Below, piece by piece: positions 23,840 through 37,300 of a stretch of 64,000 nucleotides of DNA (positions within the stretch are counted from its first letter, which is position 1; every line of letters begins with the position of its first letter). Where the stretch lies: assembly GCA_944990035.1 (NCBI GenBank), contig CALYLX010000047.1, forward strand, positions 25,432-89,431, given 5' to 3'. A program made the translations under genes and the position numbers. The notes under the pieces are model-generated. The model did not search any database, was not told the DNA's origin, and worked only from the letters and a program-made list of their open reading frames with translations. Source of the stretch: Clitopilus passeckerianus. Its lineage: Eukaryota > Basidiomycota > Agaricomycetes > Agaricales > Entolomataceae.

Positions 23840-25025
23840 CTGACACGGGTCTACAAACATGTGTTTGGCGATCTGAAGAGAGAAAAATACCCGCATCCTC
23901 ACGAGATCTACAGAGACGTCAGTGTCTCATGGTACTCTGAACGGGTGCAAATGATGGCTAATTGAAGATCGTCGGTCCTGCCATTAGGTAAATTTCGCTG
24001 CGGAACCCTTCAATATCCATTTCTGAATCCAAGTTGCATTATGGGGACGAGGATCAACCCAGAAAAAATTGCCCAGCTTCTAAACGCGGCGTTTCGCGAT
24101 TATACTAGGGAGGATTCCCTAGAGGTACCTATCTTGAGGTCCGAAAGAGCTAGGTCAATGTGGCGCAAGTGGTCACTGATACCAACAGCACTGCAAACAC
24201 GGTGCAACTAAGCCATTAGATAGTAGATCCGTTAAGATGTTATGTGACTTGACAATAGAGCATCATCTACTGGGATGGTGCTATGAGTAGTTAAATTCAC
24301 GACGAAGTAGTTCTATGATCGACCGTGGGGTACCATGATGTGGTTCGGATGATTGATGGTCGAGATGTTGAAGGAGGGAACCCTACAGGGAGAAGCCGAT
24401 CACTTATCGTACTTGACCGTTCAAAACCCTTCTGAGTTGACATATTCATGAACAGAACATGTCACGGCTGCAGAGGCCTGAAATACATATTTCCGTCTAC
24501 TGATTGCAGTAGTTCTTTTTTTTTCAAGCGCTCAAGGTGATGATGATGGCACCCCGCGTTTTCTGATCAAATGATCATGGCCCCGCATTGAAGGCATATT
24601 TTCACATCGACCCCATAAACATCAATGTTGTTGCTGGAACTTCCAATTCCTCACAAGCACCGCAATGTACGGTCAAAATGCCCCGCATAAACCCCCAACT
24701 AATGCTCCCGGGCCTCCAAAACGGCGATGCACAGGCTCTTAGTCAGGGATTTGCGTTCCTACAACCTGAGGCTTGGCCAGCTGAGTGACTTCGTTGATCC
24801 CACCTGATCACCGGAGAGGGATCACTGGCAGAGAACGAGGAAAGCACAAAGCCTTGACGTAATGCGGTTTGTAGAAAGGGTCTCATAGATATCAGTAGTC
24901 TCATGCGGATAGGATGGCTGGAAAACATAAAAACGAGTTACGAATAATCTGGAACAAACATGCTGTAAATCCATTAACACCATTAGCCAACAAGAGCGAC
25001 ATAAGGAACCCAGAGGAAGTGTATT
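23840..25025. other. Gene-free stretch, about 1.2 kb
   Basis: Beyond the HsbA-like promoter I see no gene, tRNA or clear repeat. Open runs are short and biased like chance sequence (the longest is at 24588-24788). A local T run at 24516-24526 and several degenerate inverted words carry no recognisable meaning. The low coding density matches the rest of the 20-25 kb accessory stretch. Confidence 0.5.
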
Positions 25026-26982
25026 TTACAACTCGGCCCTCGCATATTGCTCAGACCGTAAACGCTCCACGAAGTCAACTATGAATTGCACCTGTTCATA
25101 TGTTTCGATAGCCTTCATGCTTCTTCGCCTTCGGACAACCGAGATGATCCTTTCCACGAACCGAATAGTGTCAACCGGCACTCCTCGTAGGCGGTGTTGA
25201 AGCGGAGGGAGCAATTCGTGTGTGTCTGTATCAGCAAATGGATTCTTGTCAGAAGGATCGATCCAGCCACAAATTCCGAGACGAATGAGCCAGCAGCAGG
25301 CTATCACCCCCGCCCGGCCCACACCTCCGCGACAGTGAACGAGTACGTGTATTCCGGAAAGGGTATACGATTCAATGACCTGAGTCAGGTGTGCATCAAG
25401 AGAAGCGGGTGCTAAAGGTGCAAGACCTTCAGGGGTTGGGATCCTGCCAGGTCGTGCCCATCAGAAGCTGTACAACAAAGGAAAGAAACGACTCAACCGC
25501 AGAACATCCAGACCGGTTCTCTGAGCGAGAGCTTCGTATTGGGGCCACGGAGCTCCAAGGAATTCAAGCTCGACATCGTCCAAGCAGCTGCAAGTATGTG
25601 AGAATCAGCCTGGAAAGAGCAACGAACACCTGACCATATCAAGCACCCGACGCCTAACTGTTTAATCCTCCGAAGATCCGTCTCCAGATCTCGACATACA
25701 CCCCCACGCCCTTTCACAGGGCCAGCTAATCGCACTAGAAGGTCATGGAAATGGATTTCAGCAATGCCATTGAAGCATGAATCGAGTGTGAAGTACCTTT
25801 TTTGCCAGGGCACGAAGATAAAAACAAATTACCAAGCTTAATGCTTGGACTTGGCGGCAGAAGTAAGCTACTCTCCAGGGGACTATCCTCGGGGGACGTG
25901 CGTCGCGACCTGGGTATACAGTCAGTCGTAGCGTAGACTGATCGAGGTTCACTCAGGCTTACCTTGTTGTGATAGGATTTGATCCGTCATCGAGCCGGCT
26001 CAGTGGGAGTAGCCCATCGAGAACAGGAATACGATTGGGCGGGTGTAGTATGGGTAGTGATAGCGATAAGGACAGAGAGGGAGGGCTTGGTGAAGAAGCC
26101 TGGACCACAGGGGAGGGTTGCAGGGAGAGTGATCGAGTCTGAGTAGAGGAGAATAAGGATATGGTCTTGTTATTCCACGGCAGCGAGAAGCTATCCGTCA
26201 GAGCAGCTCTGAGAGCTTCCGTTACGCTCTGAGGTGCTTTGTGATTCACCGGGAATGATTGGACACCGGCTGGGGTAGAATAAGGTGTTGACGGGGATGG
26301 TGGCGCTAATCGATCCAGTGTGAAGGGTGGTGAAATCGTGAATATAGTTGGGTAAGACGATGGCGTAGGCGTGACATGGGAAGATACAAATGACAGTAGT
26401 TCTGGCGGTATTACAGATGATACACTAGGCAAGAAGAAGGTTAGTGTGCAATAATCAGAAGTGAAAATACTCACTTAATTGGATGAGAAGAAGAAGTTTT
26501 GATAGACGGGTCTAATAGTACAGGCGGTGATACAGTTATGTCCAGAGATGAACTGAGGGCGGCGTTTATGTCCTTTTCCAGCTGAGTGACTACAGAATCT
26601 GGAAGGGCCTCGCGGGATTCGAGAACGATGGGCGGTTGGAGGGAAGGCTTGTAACTTGGCCACCATGGTTTGGCTAATGAGGATACCTCTTGACGAAGCC
26701 TGAGCTCTTGAAAAATATCTGGTAGTTGAACTGAAAGAGGCTGATATTTTACAGGACACCCTATAGAATTCTCAGACGATGAGCGATAGCAATTTTTTTT
26801 TTGATAGCAGCTGCCAGTGCCTACCCTTGGGACCAAACTTCAGACGGTTATATTCGCTTGCATGATGTTGTGATGCCAATGGTGCGAGCTCAATGACTTT
26901 TGTCAATACAACGCTGCACTCGATGAAAATATTTGGAATTCACCTGCTCTGTATAGGAGCTCAGAGCGGCTACATTCGACAT
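25026..26982 (-). CDS. CDKN3-like dual-specificity phosphatase with long N-terminal extension
   Basis: Cysteine-based phosphatase related to CDKN3/KAP, which in animals dephosphorylates the activating threonine of CDK2. Eight exons fit in phase: 26982-26944, 26888-26825, 26760-26475, 26424-25963, 25909-25797, 25734-25635, 25587-25498 and 25443-25026, giving 523 residues. The catalytic domain is C-terminal: FLSSCPGKKVRLAGPVKGRG, then CLDDVELEFLGAPW, then TPEGLAPLAPASLDAHL. The signature loop is VHCRGGVGRAG, with the nucleophilic Cys and the Arg both present. The preceding 270 residues are Ser/Pro-rich with little order. CDKN3 itself is about 210 residues, so the long N-terminal half is extra. 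It diverges from the chitin synthase gene, with 227 bp between starts. Confidence 0.82.
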
Positions 26983-27209
26983 AATTTTGCGGCTCTGCTA
27001 TAAGACCAGAGGCTTACAAGCTGAGCAGAAAGTATGCCGCCCCTTGCATCAATCAAACCACGTGGACGTGTCAATCAGGGCTTTGTGTCCATTCTCCCGA
27101 GTAGTAACCAGCAACAATCTTTTCGCAATCGTCAGTCAACTCCAGCAGGCCTGCTATTCCTTCCCTCGACACAGCTGCAGACCGTTGCGGCTGCCCATCC
27201 TTTCGTTAA

Positions 27210-30200
27210 ATGGCCCTTCGTTTTCAGCAATCACCAGTTATTCACGCTAACGATGTACCAATACCCACGACACGACAACCTCAAGCGCAGCTGTCAGGCG
27301 CAACCGTTCGCAGAGCAAAGACTCTTACTCGCCCAGAGCGAGGCGTCGCCCCAGTACCTCTCATAAACCCCCACCGCTCTCCAACGTCTCCCTCTCAACC
27401 CACTCAGGAGACCTACGATGGTTCCACAGTCTGGAAATGGTTCTCAATAATTGTCACTTTTTGGGCCCCCGACGTCCTTCTCAGCTCCATGAGCCGTTTC
27501 AAAGACAAGAACGTCAGGCAGGCATGGAGAGAGAAAATTGCCCTCTGTTTTATTATTGCCGTCATGTGTGCTGCCATAGGCTTCGTGACAGTCGGTTTCC
27601 AGAAGGTGCTCTGCCCGCAGGATTCGACCTCAGACGCTAGATTCCTCCACGTCGGCGACGGTCAGGGCACCCTTGGTATTCAAGGCGTTATTTACGACGT
27701 AACAAACGCCAAGTCAACTGCTGACATCGACTTCTCCGATTATGCGAGGAAGCCAGGCCAGGATATCACCTACCTCTTTAAACGCACGACCAATGATTAC
27801 CCTCTTTGCAAGGGCCTGAAATTCCGTCTCGCTCAAGACGATCCTTGCGCAAGTGCCAAGGATTGCCCTCTCCCCGAAATTAGTGCCGACAGCACTTACC
27901 AATCCCTAGCCCTCAACAAGACACGCTTTCTGGCAGGCTATTCGTGGGAGCAGGTTGCTCTTCTCAACCAGTACATCGTTCTCGACGGAGCAGTTATCAA
28001 CCTCAAACCCTATCTCGAACAACACATCACCCCCATACCGACTGACCCTGTGGACAAAGTTATTCGAACACTCTTGAAAAAGGGCAACACCGGCAGCGGC
28101 AAGGACGGAACGCGCCTTTTCTCCAGTCGTGCAGACACCAACTCCGCCATCCCATGCATTAAGCAGCGCTACTACGCGGGAAATATTGACAAGGTCACTC
28201 CTGGCTGCTTTGTCACCAACTTGGTCTTATACGCTGGCCTCATCGTCATCCTGGGGCTCGTCTTCGTTCGGTTCGTAATGGCTTGCGTGTTCAATTGGTT
28301 CATGTCAGCAAAATTGGCTGGCCCGCCAACAAGCCAGGAACTCAATCGTTCAGCCATCAGCCCTGCCGTTTTACCGGAAGGCGCGAACGTATCCGTCGAC
28401 AATCGCAACGGCACAGCACCGTGGGCGGGCCCCGGCGGGACCAAGAATTCCAAGCTCATGAAGTCTGTTCGATCATTTGCGTCATCCACAGCGACCCTTA
28501 CACCCTCGGATTCCGCTGCCCCCATAATGAGCTTGACTCAGATTGGCGCAGAACTATTTGCGGTGTGCTTGGTCACTTGCTACTCCGAGGGCGAAGATTC
28601 GCTTCGGACGACGTTGGATTCCATCTCGCAAACGACATATTCCGACGCAAGGAAACTACTTTTCGTTGTAGCGGATGGTATGATCACAGGAGCTGGGGAG
28701 AAACGGAGCACACCAGACATTTGTGTATCTCTCCTCGATGCTGATCCTCGCTTTGGAAACCCAATGCCAATGAGCTATGGCGCTGTTGGATCAGGTACGA
28801 AAGCTCAGAACCGGGCTTTGGTCTATGCTGGCCATTACAGTACGTAATTTGCAAATTCTAATTGCCATCATAATTGAACTTCTGTCATCCAGCTGTTGCC
28901 GGTCGTCGTACACCAACGATCATCATTGTCAAATGCGGTACTGAGGAGGAAGCTCGAACCGAGAAGAAACCTGGCAACCGTGGCAAACGCGACAGTCAGC
29001 TCATCCTCATGAACTTTTTCTCCCGTGTCACCTACAATGATCGTATGACACCGTTGGATTTCGACTTGTTCAGAAAAATACATGTTCTCATGGGTGTAAC
29101 ACCAGACTTCTTTGAAGTCGTATTAATGGTATGTTCCTGTAAAAATCTGATTTGCTGGCCCGTGACTAACTAGTACTTGTAGGTTGATGCTGACACCAAG
29201 GTCTTCCCCGACTCACTCGGATATCTGGTTAACTGCATGCACCACGACCAAATGATCATGGGCGTCTGCGGAGAAACCCGCATTGCAAACAAAAGGCAAT
29301 CATGGGTCACCGCAATCCAAGTCTTTGAATACTTCATCTCTCATCACCTTGCCAAGGCCTTTGAGTCGGTATTCGGTGGTGTCTCCTGTCTACCAGGATG
29401 CTTCTCCATGTTCCGCTTGAAGGCCAGGAAAGCAGCAGGTGATGATTGGGTACCGCTCATCGTCAAACCTGAAATCGTCAAGGAATATAGCCAGTGCGAA
29501 GTGACAACACTCCATCAGAAGAACCTCTTGTTGCTAGGAGAGGATCGCTTCCTTACAACTTGCCTCCTTCGAACTTTCCCCAACCGAAAAATGATGTTCC
29601 TCCCACAAGCCAAATGCAGAACTATCGTCCCCGATACGTTCTCTGTCCTTCTATCACAGCGTCGTCGATGGATCAATTCAACCATTCACAACCTGATGGA
29701 ACTCGTCCTCGTCCGAAATCTGTGCGGCACCTTCTGCTTCAGTATGCAGTTCGTTGTAGCCCTTGATCTTCTTGGCACTATTGTGCTACCTATCGCCATC
29801 AGTCTCACATATGCCCTCATCATTGGCTCAGCCTTGAACCCTCCTAAGAGTTTCGCGGAAGCCATTCCTCTCATTCTTCTTGTCGCGGTCCTCGGCCTCC
29901 CTGCCGTCCTAATCATGATAACCACAAGAAAGGTCATCTACGTATTCTGGATGTTTATCTACCTTTTGGCCCTCCCTATCTGGAATTGTGTCCTTCCCAT
30001 CTACGCATTCTGGCACTTCGACGATTTTTCATGGGGTGAAACAAGGTAATGGAGTACCCGTTCTCGAAGCTGGATTTCGCTGATGTACCGGAATCTATAG
30101 GAAAGTAGAAGGAGAAGCAAAGGGAGAAGGTCACGGAGCCGGATCTGGTGGCAAGATGGTGGCAATACCCATGAGGCGCTGGGAAGATTGGGAACGTTCA

Positions 30201-30794
30201 AGATTGAGGAAGCTCAAGCGTGAAGAAAGGAGAAGGAAAGACTTGGAACGCTCACATCCTGGTGGATTTGTAACCGGTGAAGGTGATCTTCTGAGCGTCC
30301 GAGGAATAGACTCTCGGAGTCAGTTCGATGGCTCAGACACCATATCAGTCACCTCGTCGGAAGAAGATCAATGGGGACCACAAATTGGAGGGTACAACGA
30401 GAACCATTCTCAGTATCCCCCTCCACCCGTCGGCCTCCATGTTTCTCCGGATCAGATACGGGGCGGGAAGACTCTTGGGGGTGCAGAGCTAGAAGCTATG
30501 CTCGAATCTGGGTTCGATGACAAGCGAACACCACCGACCTCGACCTACGCCCCTCGATATCAACTCTCCGAGACAGGGTCGACAGTGCAGTTGGCTGACG
30601 TAGGCGGTAACGGCTATGCTCCCTTGACCAGGTCATCCTCACCAGGGCTACCTGTTCCTCATTCAAACCAACTTTCCCCAACTTCTCCGACAATTCAAAT
30701 GAGCGGTGAGCCCCCTCGAGCCCCTGGAGGGCGTCACGCCAATGGGGAGCGATATGGCCCGCTCGGTCCACTTGATCCTGCAACAAGGTTTTAA
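27210..30794 (+). CDS. Chitin synthase, class IV (Chs3-type)
   Basis: Plasma-membrane family 2 glycosyltransferase that makes chitin from UDP-GlcNAc. Four exons fit in phase: 27210-28839, 28893-29128, 29183-30045 and 30101-30794, giving 1,140 residues. A cytosolic N-terminus is followed by two membrane segments ([17 protein letters not shown] and [19 protein letters not shown]) flanking an extracellular cytochrome b5-like region. The catalytic domain has [11 protein letters not shown], the metal-binding VDADTK, the acceptor-site GEDRFLTT and the product-binding [12 protein letters not shown], whose form is typical of class IV. Three or more membrane helices follow ([52 protein letters not shown]), then a charged, disordered tail. 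No motor domain is present. All key motifs are intact. Confidence 0.93.
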
Positions 30795-31378
30795 TGATAT
30801 ACGACTTTCGCATTGTGTCAGGTGCATTGACGTTGGAATGCGACGTTCCTGTGATATACCCCCACCTTACATCTCCACATTTATTTGTACCTTCATGCTG
30901 TCCTGGCAGACCTCGTCAATGCACCTTTCTTCGTACCCAATAGTACTTTTAATACCCAACTGGTTGTTGATGGCTAGGCATTCTCATTGGCATTTTTTAC
31001 GCATGTTGATAACCACATATACATACAACATTGTCTCATTAGTTCTTCGTGGACATATTTCTTTAGCGTGAATAGCTTGAATAGAAGTAACTCTCATTCT
31101 CATCTTGTTAGATTGGACATGACTTCTGGGGCCTCGGATAGTGTTGTGGTCATCCCCAGCTTCAGGTTGTCAACGCGTCTGATGAATGCGGTGCCCGACG
31201 CCGAAGGGCTTGATGAGCTATTGAAATGCATCAATATCACAGTTGTGAGCGCTTGAAACGGAACCTTTAGTACAACGTTCTGCGAACATCTTACGTCCCC
31301 TCTATAGTACCCCCTATAACTAAGGGTTATCTACTTCCCATATCACGGCAAAGCGCCTACTCCCTGTACGATCGTCGA
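30795..31378. other. Intergenic region upstream of the HSP90-like ATPase gene
   Basis: About 580 bp holding the 3' end of the chitin synthase gene and the 5' region of the next gene. Short open runs have no recognisable features. I see no RNA gene or repeat. Confidence 0.5.
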
Positions 31379-34300
31379 ATGGCCAACGTTGCACGAGATG
31401 CGCTAGTAAGTCCCAAGGCTATTTGAGGATTTCTGATAGCGTCTGATGTGCTCTGCCTGCGTTCTAGTGGGCTAGTGGTCACGATGAATCTGTAGAAGTC
31501 AACCAGAGAGCCTTGATCGACAAGGTCTTAGCACGATACTCTGGCGAATTCACGGTGTTCCGAGAACTTCTCCAGAACTCGGACGATGCGCAGGCGACCA
31601 GCGTGGAGATACGATTCGAGACCAAGGACTACGTGGATAGGGTCAAGGGAAGTTCTGAGGAAGAGCATGCGAATGAGTCCGCCTTACCGGACCTCAAATC
31701 CTCGCTGGTATGCTCAAACAGACGTAGAATCTCCGCCATAATTTTGATTGTACTCCAAAGGTTCATCAGTGGGTCTTCAAGAATAATGGTATCAAGTTTA
31801 GGGAGGAAGATTGGAGCAGGTTGAAGAAGATTGGTGAGGTGCATCCTAACTCCTACCTAGCCTGGCTCTGACCACCCAGTTAAGCGGAGGGGAATCCTGA
31901 CGAAGAAAAGATTGGCGCATTTGGTGTAGGTAAGAGAGGTATGCTATTCAGGCGGGCAGTATAACCAATCTTTCATATCCAGGCTTCTATTCGCTGTTTT
32001 CAGTGACTGAGGAACCTTTCGTTACATCTGGAGGTTCGTGGCAGCAGAACATACCTCATCTTGATACATAACAATCTTCCCCAGATCAATGGATGGGTTT
32101 CTATTGGAAGGACAAGAAGGACCAGGTATGTTCACCTCCCAGCTATCAATCCCCAATAGCCCATCATTAATCTATCCACCAGCTTTTTGCTCGTAGAGGC
32201 TCGCTGCCATCCTCGTCTAGCCCAGATTCGCCATGGACAACTTTTGAAATGGTCCTGAGGGAGCCTACACCCATTCCCGTTGCATTTGACTTCACTCGTT
32301 TCCTGGCTTCGTCAATAACCTTCATGACCCACCTCCGAGAAGTCAGCCTCTTCTTTGACGACACGCGCTTGGCATATTTGAAGAAAACGCCGGGGGTTCC
32401 CCAGCAGATTGATCTTCCAAAAAGGCTCCGATCACTGTCAACATCAGGAATGATGAGTGTGAGGGGCCTGCAATCTACATGTAACCACTTAATTCGCTCG
32501 CTCTTAAACGGGTTTCCCTCACAATTTGTTTGCAGCGCTACATATCCAAGCGAAAGTATTGCATTTGGTATATACGTCAGGCTCAGAGAAGAAATCTCGA
32601 CCAGCCCCAGCAGCCAAACCTAAATTGGGCGGTTTCTTCTCGAGTCTATTCACCTCAATCGCAGGCAGTGCTACACCCCAGCGTTCTTCCACTCCCCTAC
32701 CAAACCAGTCAAATATCGATCCTCTCGATGTGAACGAAACAAGTGTTGCCCTATCTGTATTCTCAGCGGAGGTCGATGTCAAACTAAACAAGAAGATCTC
32801 GGCGGAGCTATTTCGGTCGACAAAGAAGAATCCACCCACAAAAGTCAAATATGAGCTGATCTATGTATGTGTATCTTTTGCAGCAGCCTTGGATACTCAT
32901 GCCTATTATATTGAATAGACCGCTAAAGATGAATATGACAAGAGCAAGAAGGAAGATGATTTGCATGCGTATTCAACAGGCAGCATTTTTCAGGGGTTAA
33001 GGGCCGACCTTGATGGGTAAGTACAGCCTTTGCATACTTGTCGTTTAATTCTCTAACGTGAGTCACAAGGTCGGGAGCCACACGTATTTTCATCGTACGT
33101 GTCCTTCGTAATAGGGTTAAAGGTGTTTTCTCATCTTTATAGGGACATGCAACTGGCCAAACCACTGGACTAGGCGGCCACATGGCCTCTCGGTTTATAC
33201 CCACTGTGGAAAGGGAGTCAATAGATTTAATGTATGGTTGTCCCATTAAGACCTATTGTCATGCAATACTGAACCACCCTTTACGCAGGGATCGCAATGT
33301 TGCGCGTACGTCTATTGCAAATGTCCTTTTCACTCTGCCTTATCTTTGCTCGCAGTTTGGAACAAGGATCTGCTCTCTGTTGGCGGGTTTCTGGCCCGTG
33401 CCGCATATGAGCGCGAGTTGGACACCATCAAGAATCTGTGGGATGGTGCCTCCACCGCAGATTCTACAATAGATGTCGATCTACAGAACTGGCTTCGCGG
33501 CCGCTGCATCCACGCCTTGAAATTCTTCACGTTCCATCCTTCCACACCATCCAATGATGTAAGCACATTGCTAGAGGCGGCGTTTTTTTCGTGCGATGCA
33601 CGTGGTGCCTTCCCTCTCGTCTCGAATGTCGGCGTGTGCAGCGGTAGCGATATCCGCCTTCCCGACCCTGCATTCAAGGATTTCCTTAAACACCTCCCTG
33701 TTCTCCCAGATGACGTTTTAGCGGATGCATCCGGTATGATTGCAACTCTGCAAAACAGAGGCATGATCAAGAACATCACATTCGACGACGTCTTAAAAGA
33801 GTTGCGAGCGCGACCATTGACCCAAAGCGAAATGGTTGCATGCTTGAACTGGTGGATTGGGTTAAGCAAGCAGGCCGCCAAAGTTCAGCATGGACCAAGG
33901 ACGCAATTCCTCGATGCAGCCATCCTTTTGATCGAAAAGACGGACAAAGCAGATGAGAAGATAACTCCTCTTAGCTCTGTCCGAAGTTTCATCAACACCA
34001 AGAGCATTGCTAACATCATACCTCTCGATGGACCGCTGCCAAGTCATCTACTTCCCACCGAGGTTTCTAGGAATCTACCTCCAGATGAACTGGGCTCAGC
34101 CTTCCCTTGGAGCGAACTTACCATCCCCCAGTGGCTTCAACACCTTTGCTCACCACCTATCCGAAAATTCAAGACGGATTATGACATCACTCTTTCGGCG
34201 GCTTGGGCTGAGCGGGTCCTCTCGATTATTGCACGCACTTGGACAAACCTTTCCCAATCATCCAAAAATGAAATCCAAACTTGCCTCAAGAACCTTGCGT

Positions 34301-37300
34301 GTATACCAACCTCGTCAGGAATGAAGATTCCAGAGCAGGCATATTTTGCTTCAGCAAACATTTTCAACGACTTGCCTGTTGTCACATTTCCATCGGGAGC
34401 GGCGCCCAAGGGACAGATGGAGAGGGTCTTACAGGCACTTGGAGTTCGTAGGCATGTAGAGCTGCAAGTCATCTTCAACAGGTATGTTATGTTATGTTAT
34501 GTTATTATACGTCTACGGTACCTAATTCTCCCCCAAGGATGATTAAAACGAATGAATGGACTGTTGCTGACCTAGTCAAATACCTAGTGTCTGTCGAGTC
34601 GACGCTATCAGACGAAGAGAGGTCACGACTTAAAGTAACTGCAGCGTTCTGCAAGGAACAAGGAGACTCAGGAAGCAGTGATCAGAAGCCCACCAGATTC
34701 CAAGCCCAGCAATTATACGAGCCATCCGACGTGTTGCGGCAGCTAGGGTTACCTATATTGGATTGGGGGAAGCAACACAAGTGGCGTAGTTCATCGGATG
34801 AAGGTAATATTTATCTTGAACCCAGTTCGATATTCATGAGACTGACTTGGCTAAGCCCGATTTCTGTTCGATCAGCTGGGGCTCAAACGATATCCTCCTC
34901 TTCCAGTATTAATCAATATATGTGCCAGTACCGATTCCAAGGTATTTCAAGTTCTGCATACTTCGTTCCCGGATGTCCTAATGGACATCTGTCTAGATCC
35001 GAAACAACGCACTCAAGTACCTGCTTGATCATATGCATACTCATTACAGGGATTATGAGCCCTCGAAATTTGGCGAAATCCCTTTCATCCCATCCATCAG
35101 AGGTTCTGAGGCCTGCTTGGGCACTCTGAAAGAGGTAAGATAAGTTCTACCGGCGTCAAACACATCTACAATATTCCCAGGTCGTCTGGAATTCCGACTG
35201 GGCAAATTTCGGCTTTCTGGTCACAAGCCCGAGCCTTCAGCCGGATGCAGTTGCGAAATTGAAGATCTTCCAACACCCCATCAGCCATAGGATTGTTGAG
35301 GCTCTAGAAAAGAAGCCCCCCAGTTCTGAAGCTGAAGCACGAACATGGTTCAGCATACTTTCTGCACGCATCTCAGGTGCGAAACTCGTATATCTCTCGT
35401 GATCGCACTCTAATTTACTATAGACTTTTCCTCCGTGGAATTACAACGATTGTCACTGATGAAGATTGTTCCCGTCACCGACAAGAAGGAGGATTCGCTT
35501 CGATATCATGCACCATCTAAATGCTACTTAGGCGGAGATGCTCAAGTGAAGTTCCATTCAAGGTTATTCGTGTTCGTGAACTTTGGCCAGCCTGCAAACG
35601 GGTTTTTGACTGCTTGTGGGACCAAACACGAGCCTAGTGTGGATGAGGTCGCCCTCGTCCTACTCGATAACCCTCATGGATTCTATGAATCTGCTGAAGG
35701 ACCAATTCAGTAAGAGCCCCTGTGCTTCTGACTTATACATTTTACAACACTTATGGTGAACTCTAGGTTCTTGTCCGAGTTACGGAACCTCGCTGTCAAC
35801 CAGCGAATGTTGAAGTCTGCCACGATGAGTCGCATGAGGGTGGCACCTATCCTGCTAGGCTCGAGGCGCAAGGCACGCAAGGGGGATGAAAAGGCAGACC
35901 TTGAAGACTACGAAGAGGATTTCGAGTTGGAATATGACCTGAAGAAACCTTCTGAAATTGTCATTGCCGACGACACCCACGGCCTACAGGCATTCGGTGA
36001 TTCTCTCTTCATAGCACCGCAAGAGGACATTTTAGAAGGTAACAAGCAATTGGGATGCCAACCTCACTTTACTCATGCGACAATTTAGCTTTCTACGCTG
36101 AGCTCGGTTCCAAAAGGCTGAGTGCTCTTGTCCTTGAAGATTACCAGACCAGCTCTGAAATCAGGGACTCGAAAACCGCACTGGACATCCGTGCTCTTGT
36201 GCTAGAACGTCTTCCCCTTTTCCTTCATGAGCACAGTCACGCCCGGACGAGGGTAACTTACTCCTGGTTGACATCACCCGACAACTTTACCGTCAGAACA
36301 TACGGCAAGCTGACAGTCAACAAATCTCTGACCTTCGGCGATCTACGACTGTCTCGAAAGCAGGAAGTCTCTGCGCTTGCACGCCGGCCAAGCAGATATG
36401 GCGCCATCGAGCTCGCCATAGCCGGAAATGCACAGATTGATATGTATGAGTGAGTTGAACTCATCTGGCTCCTCCCACTAACGGCCTGACTTCTGACGCA
36501 GGGTGGCTCTATCTTTGAATCGTCTCATCTTTGAGTCCCCGCGGGCGAATGATGCCCTTCTGTTCATGACCATACTCTCGACCGACCTCAAAGCGCTCAA
36601 ACGGCGAGGTTACAATGGTACGAATGTGGAATGTTATTGTGCATTTGTCCGATGTTGCTGATTCTTATGATAGTTGACAGAATCCTTCGTCAGCAGCAAG
36701 CGCAGAGGGCCGCCGAGGCGGCTAAAAGGGCAGAGAAGGCAGAGTTGCTCTCCAAAGCACAATATGATGGGCTAGATTCACCCACATCGCCGCCTCCCCT
36801 TCCCGAAAAAGATTCTTCTTCGCTGTCGACCACGAACTCAACCAGACGACCTGCACCAGCACCACTACCCGCTGCAAACAGCATCAAGAAGTTGTTTTCG
36901 AGGAAGCCATCTCTCGCCCCAGAGCTCCCTCCAGCCATTCCTCCCCCTTCAACCAGACCTCTGCCCGAAGAGGGTAAACCAACAAATACCAAGGGAACAA
37001 GAGCGACACCACTGAGCAATATAGGTATCATAAAGTCACTTGTCGGTTTCTACACATTCTTACCCGTTTGAACCAGCATCAAACATTGACATGGCTGTCA
37101 AAGCATGCCGACCCGAATCCGGCAACCTCCTGAGAAATAGAGAAGAAATGCGTCAAATAAGGGAATCTCTTAACGAAGGCTACTGTGACATTTCAGGGAG
37201 GGTAGGAGATCTGAACCGTGTTGGTGAGTTACTCGTTTCTCAATGTAGTGGTTTAAAAGCCGAATGTCATTGTAGGGGAAGTGGGAAAGATCAAGATATA

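Noticed and set aside
33330..33881. A 183-codon minus-strand run inside the HSP90-like ATPase gene.
   Set aside because: Same reason: the plus strand is coding with a consistent frame here, and the antisense protein has no recognisable content.
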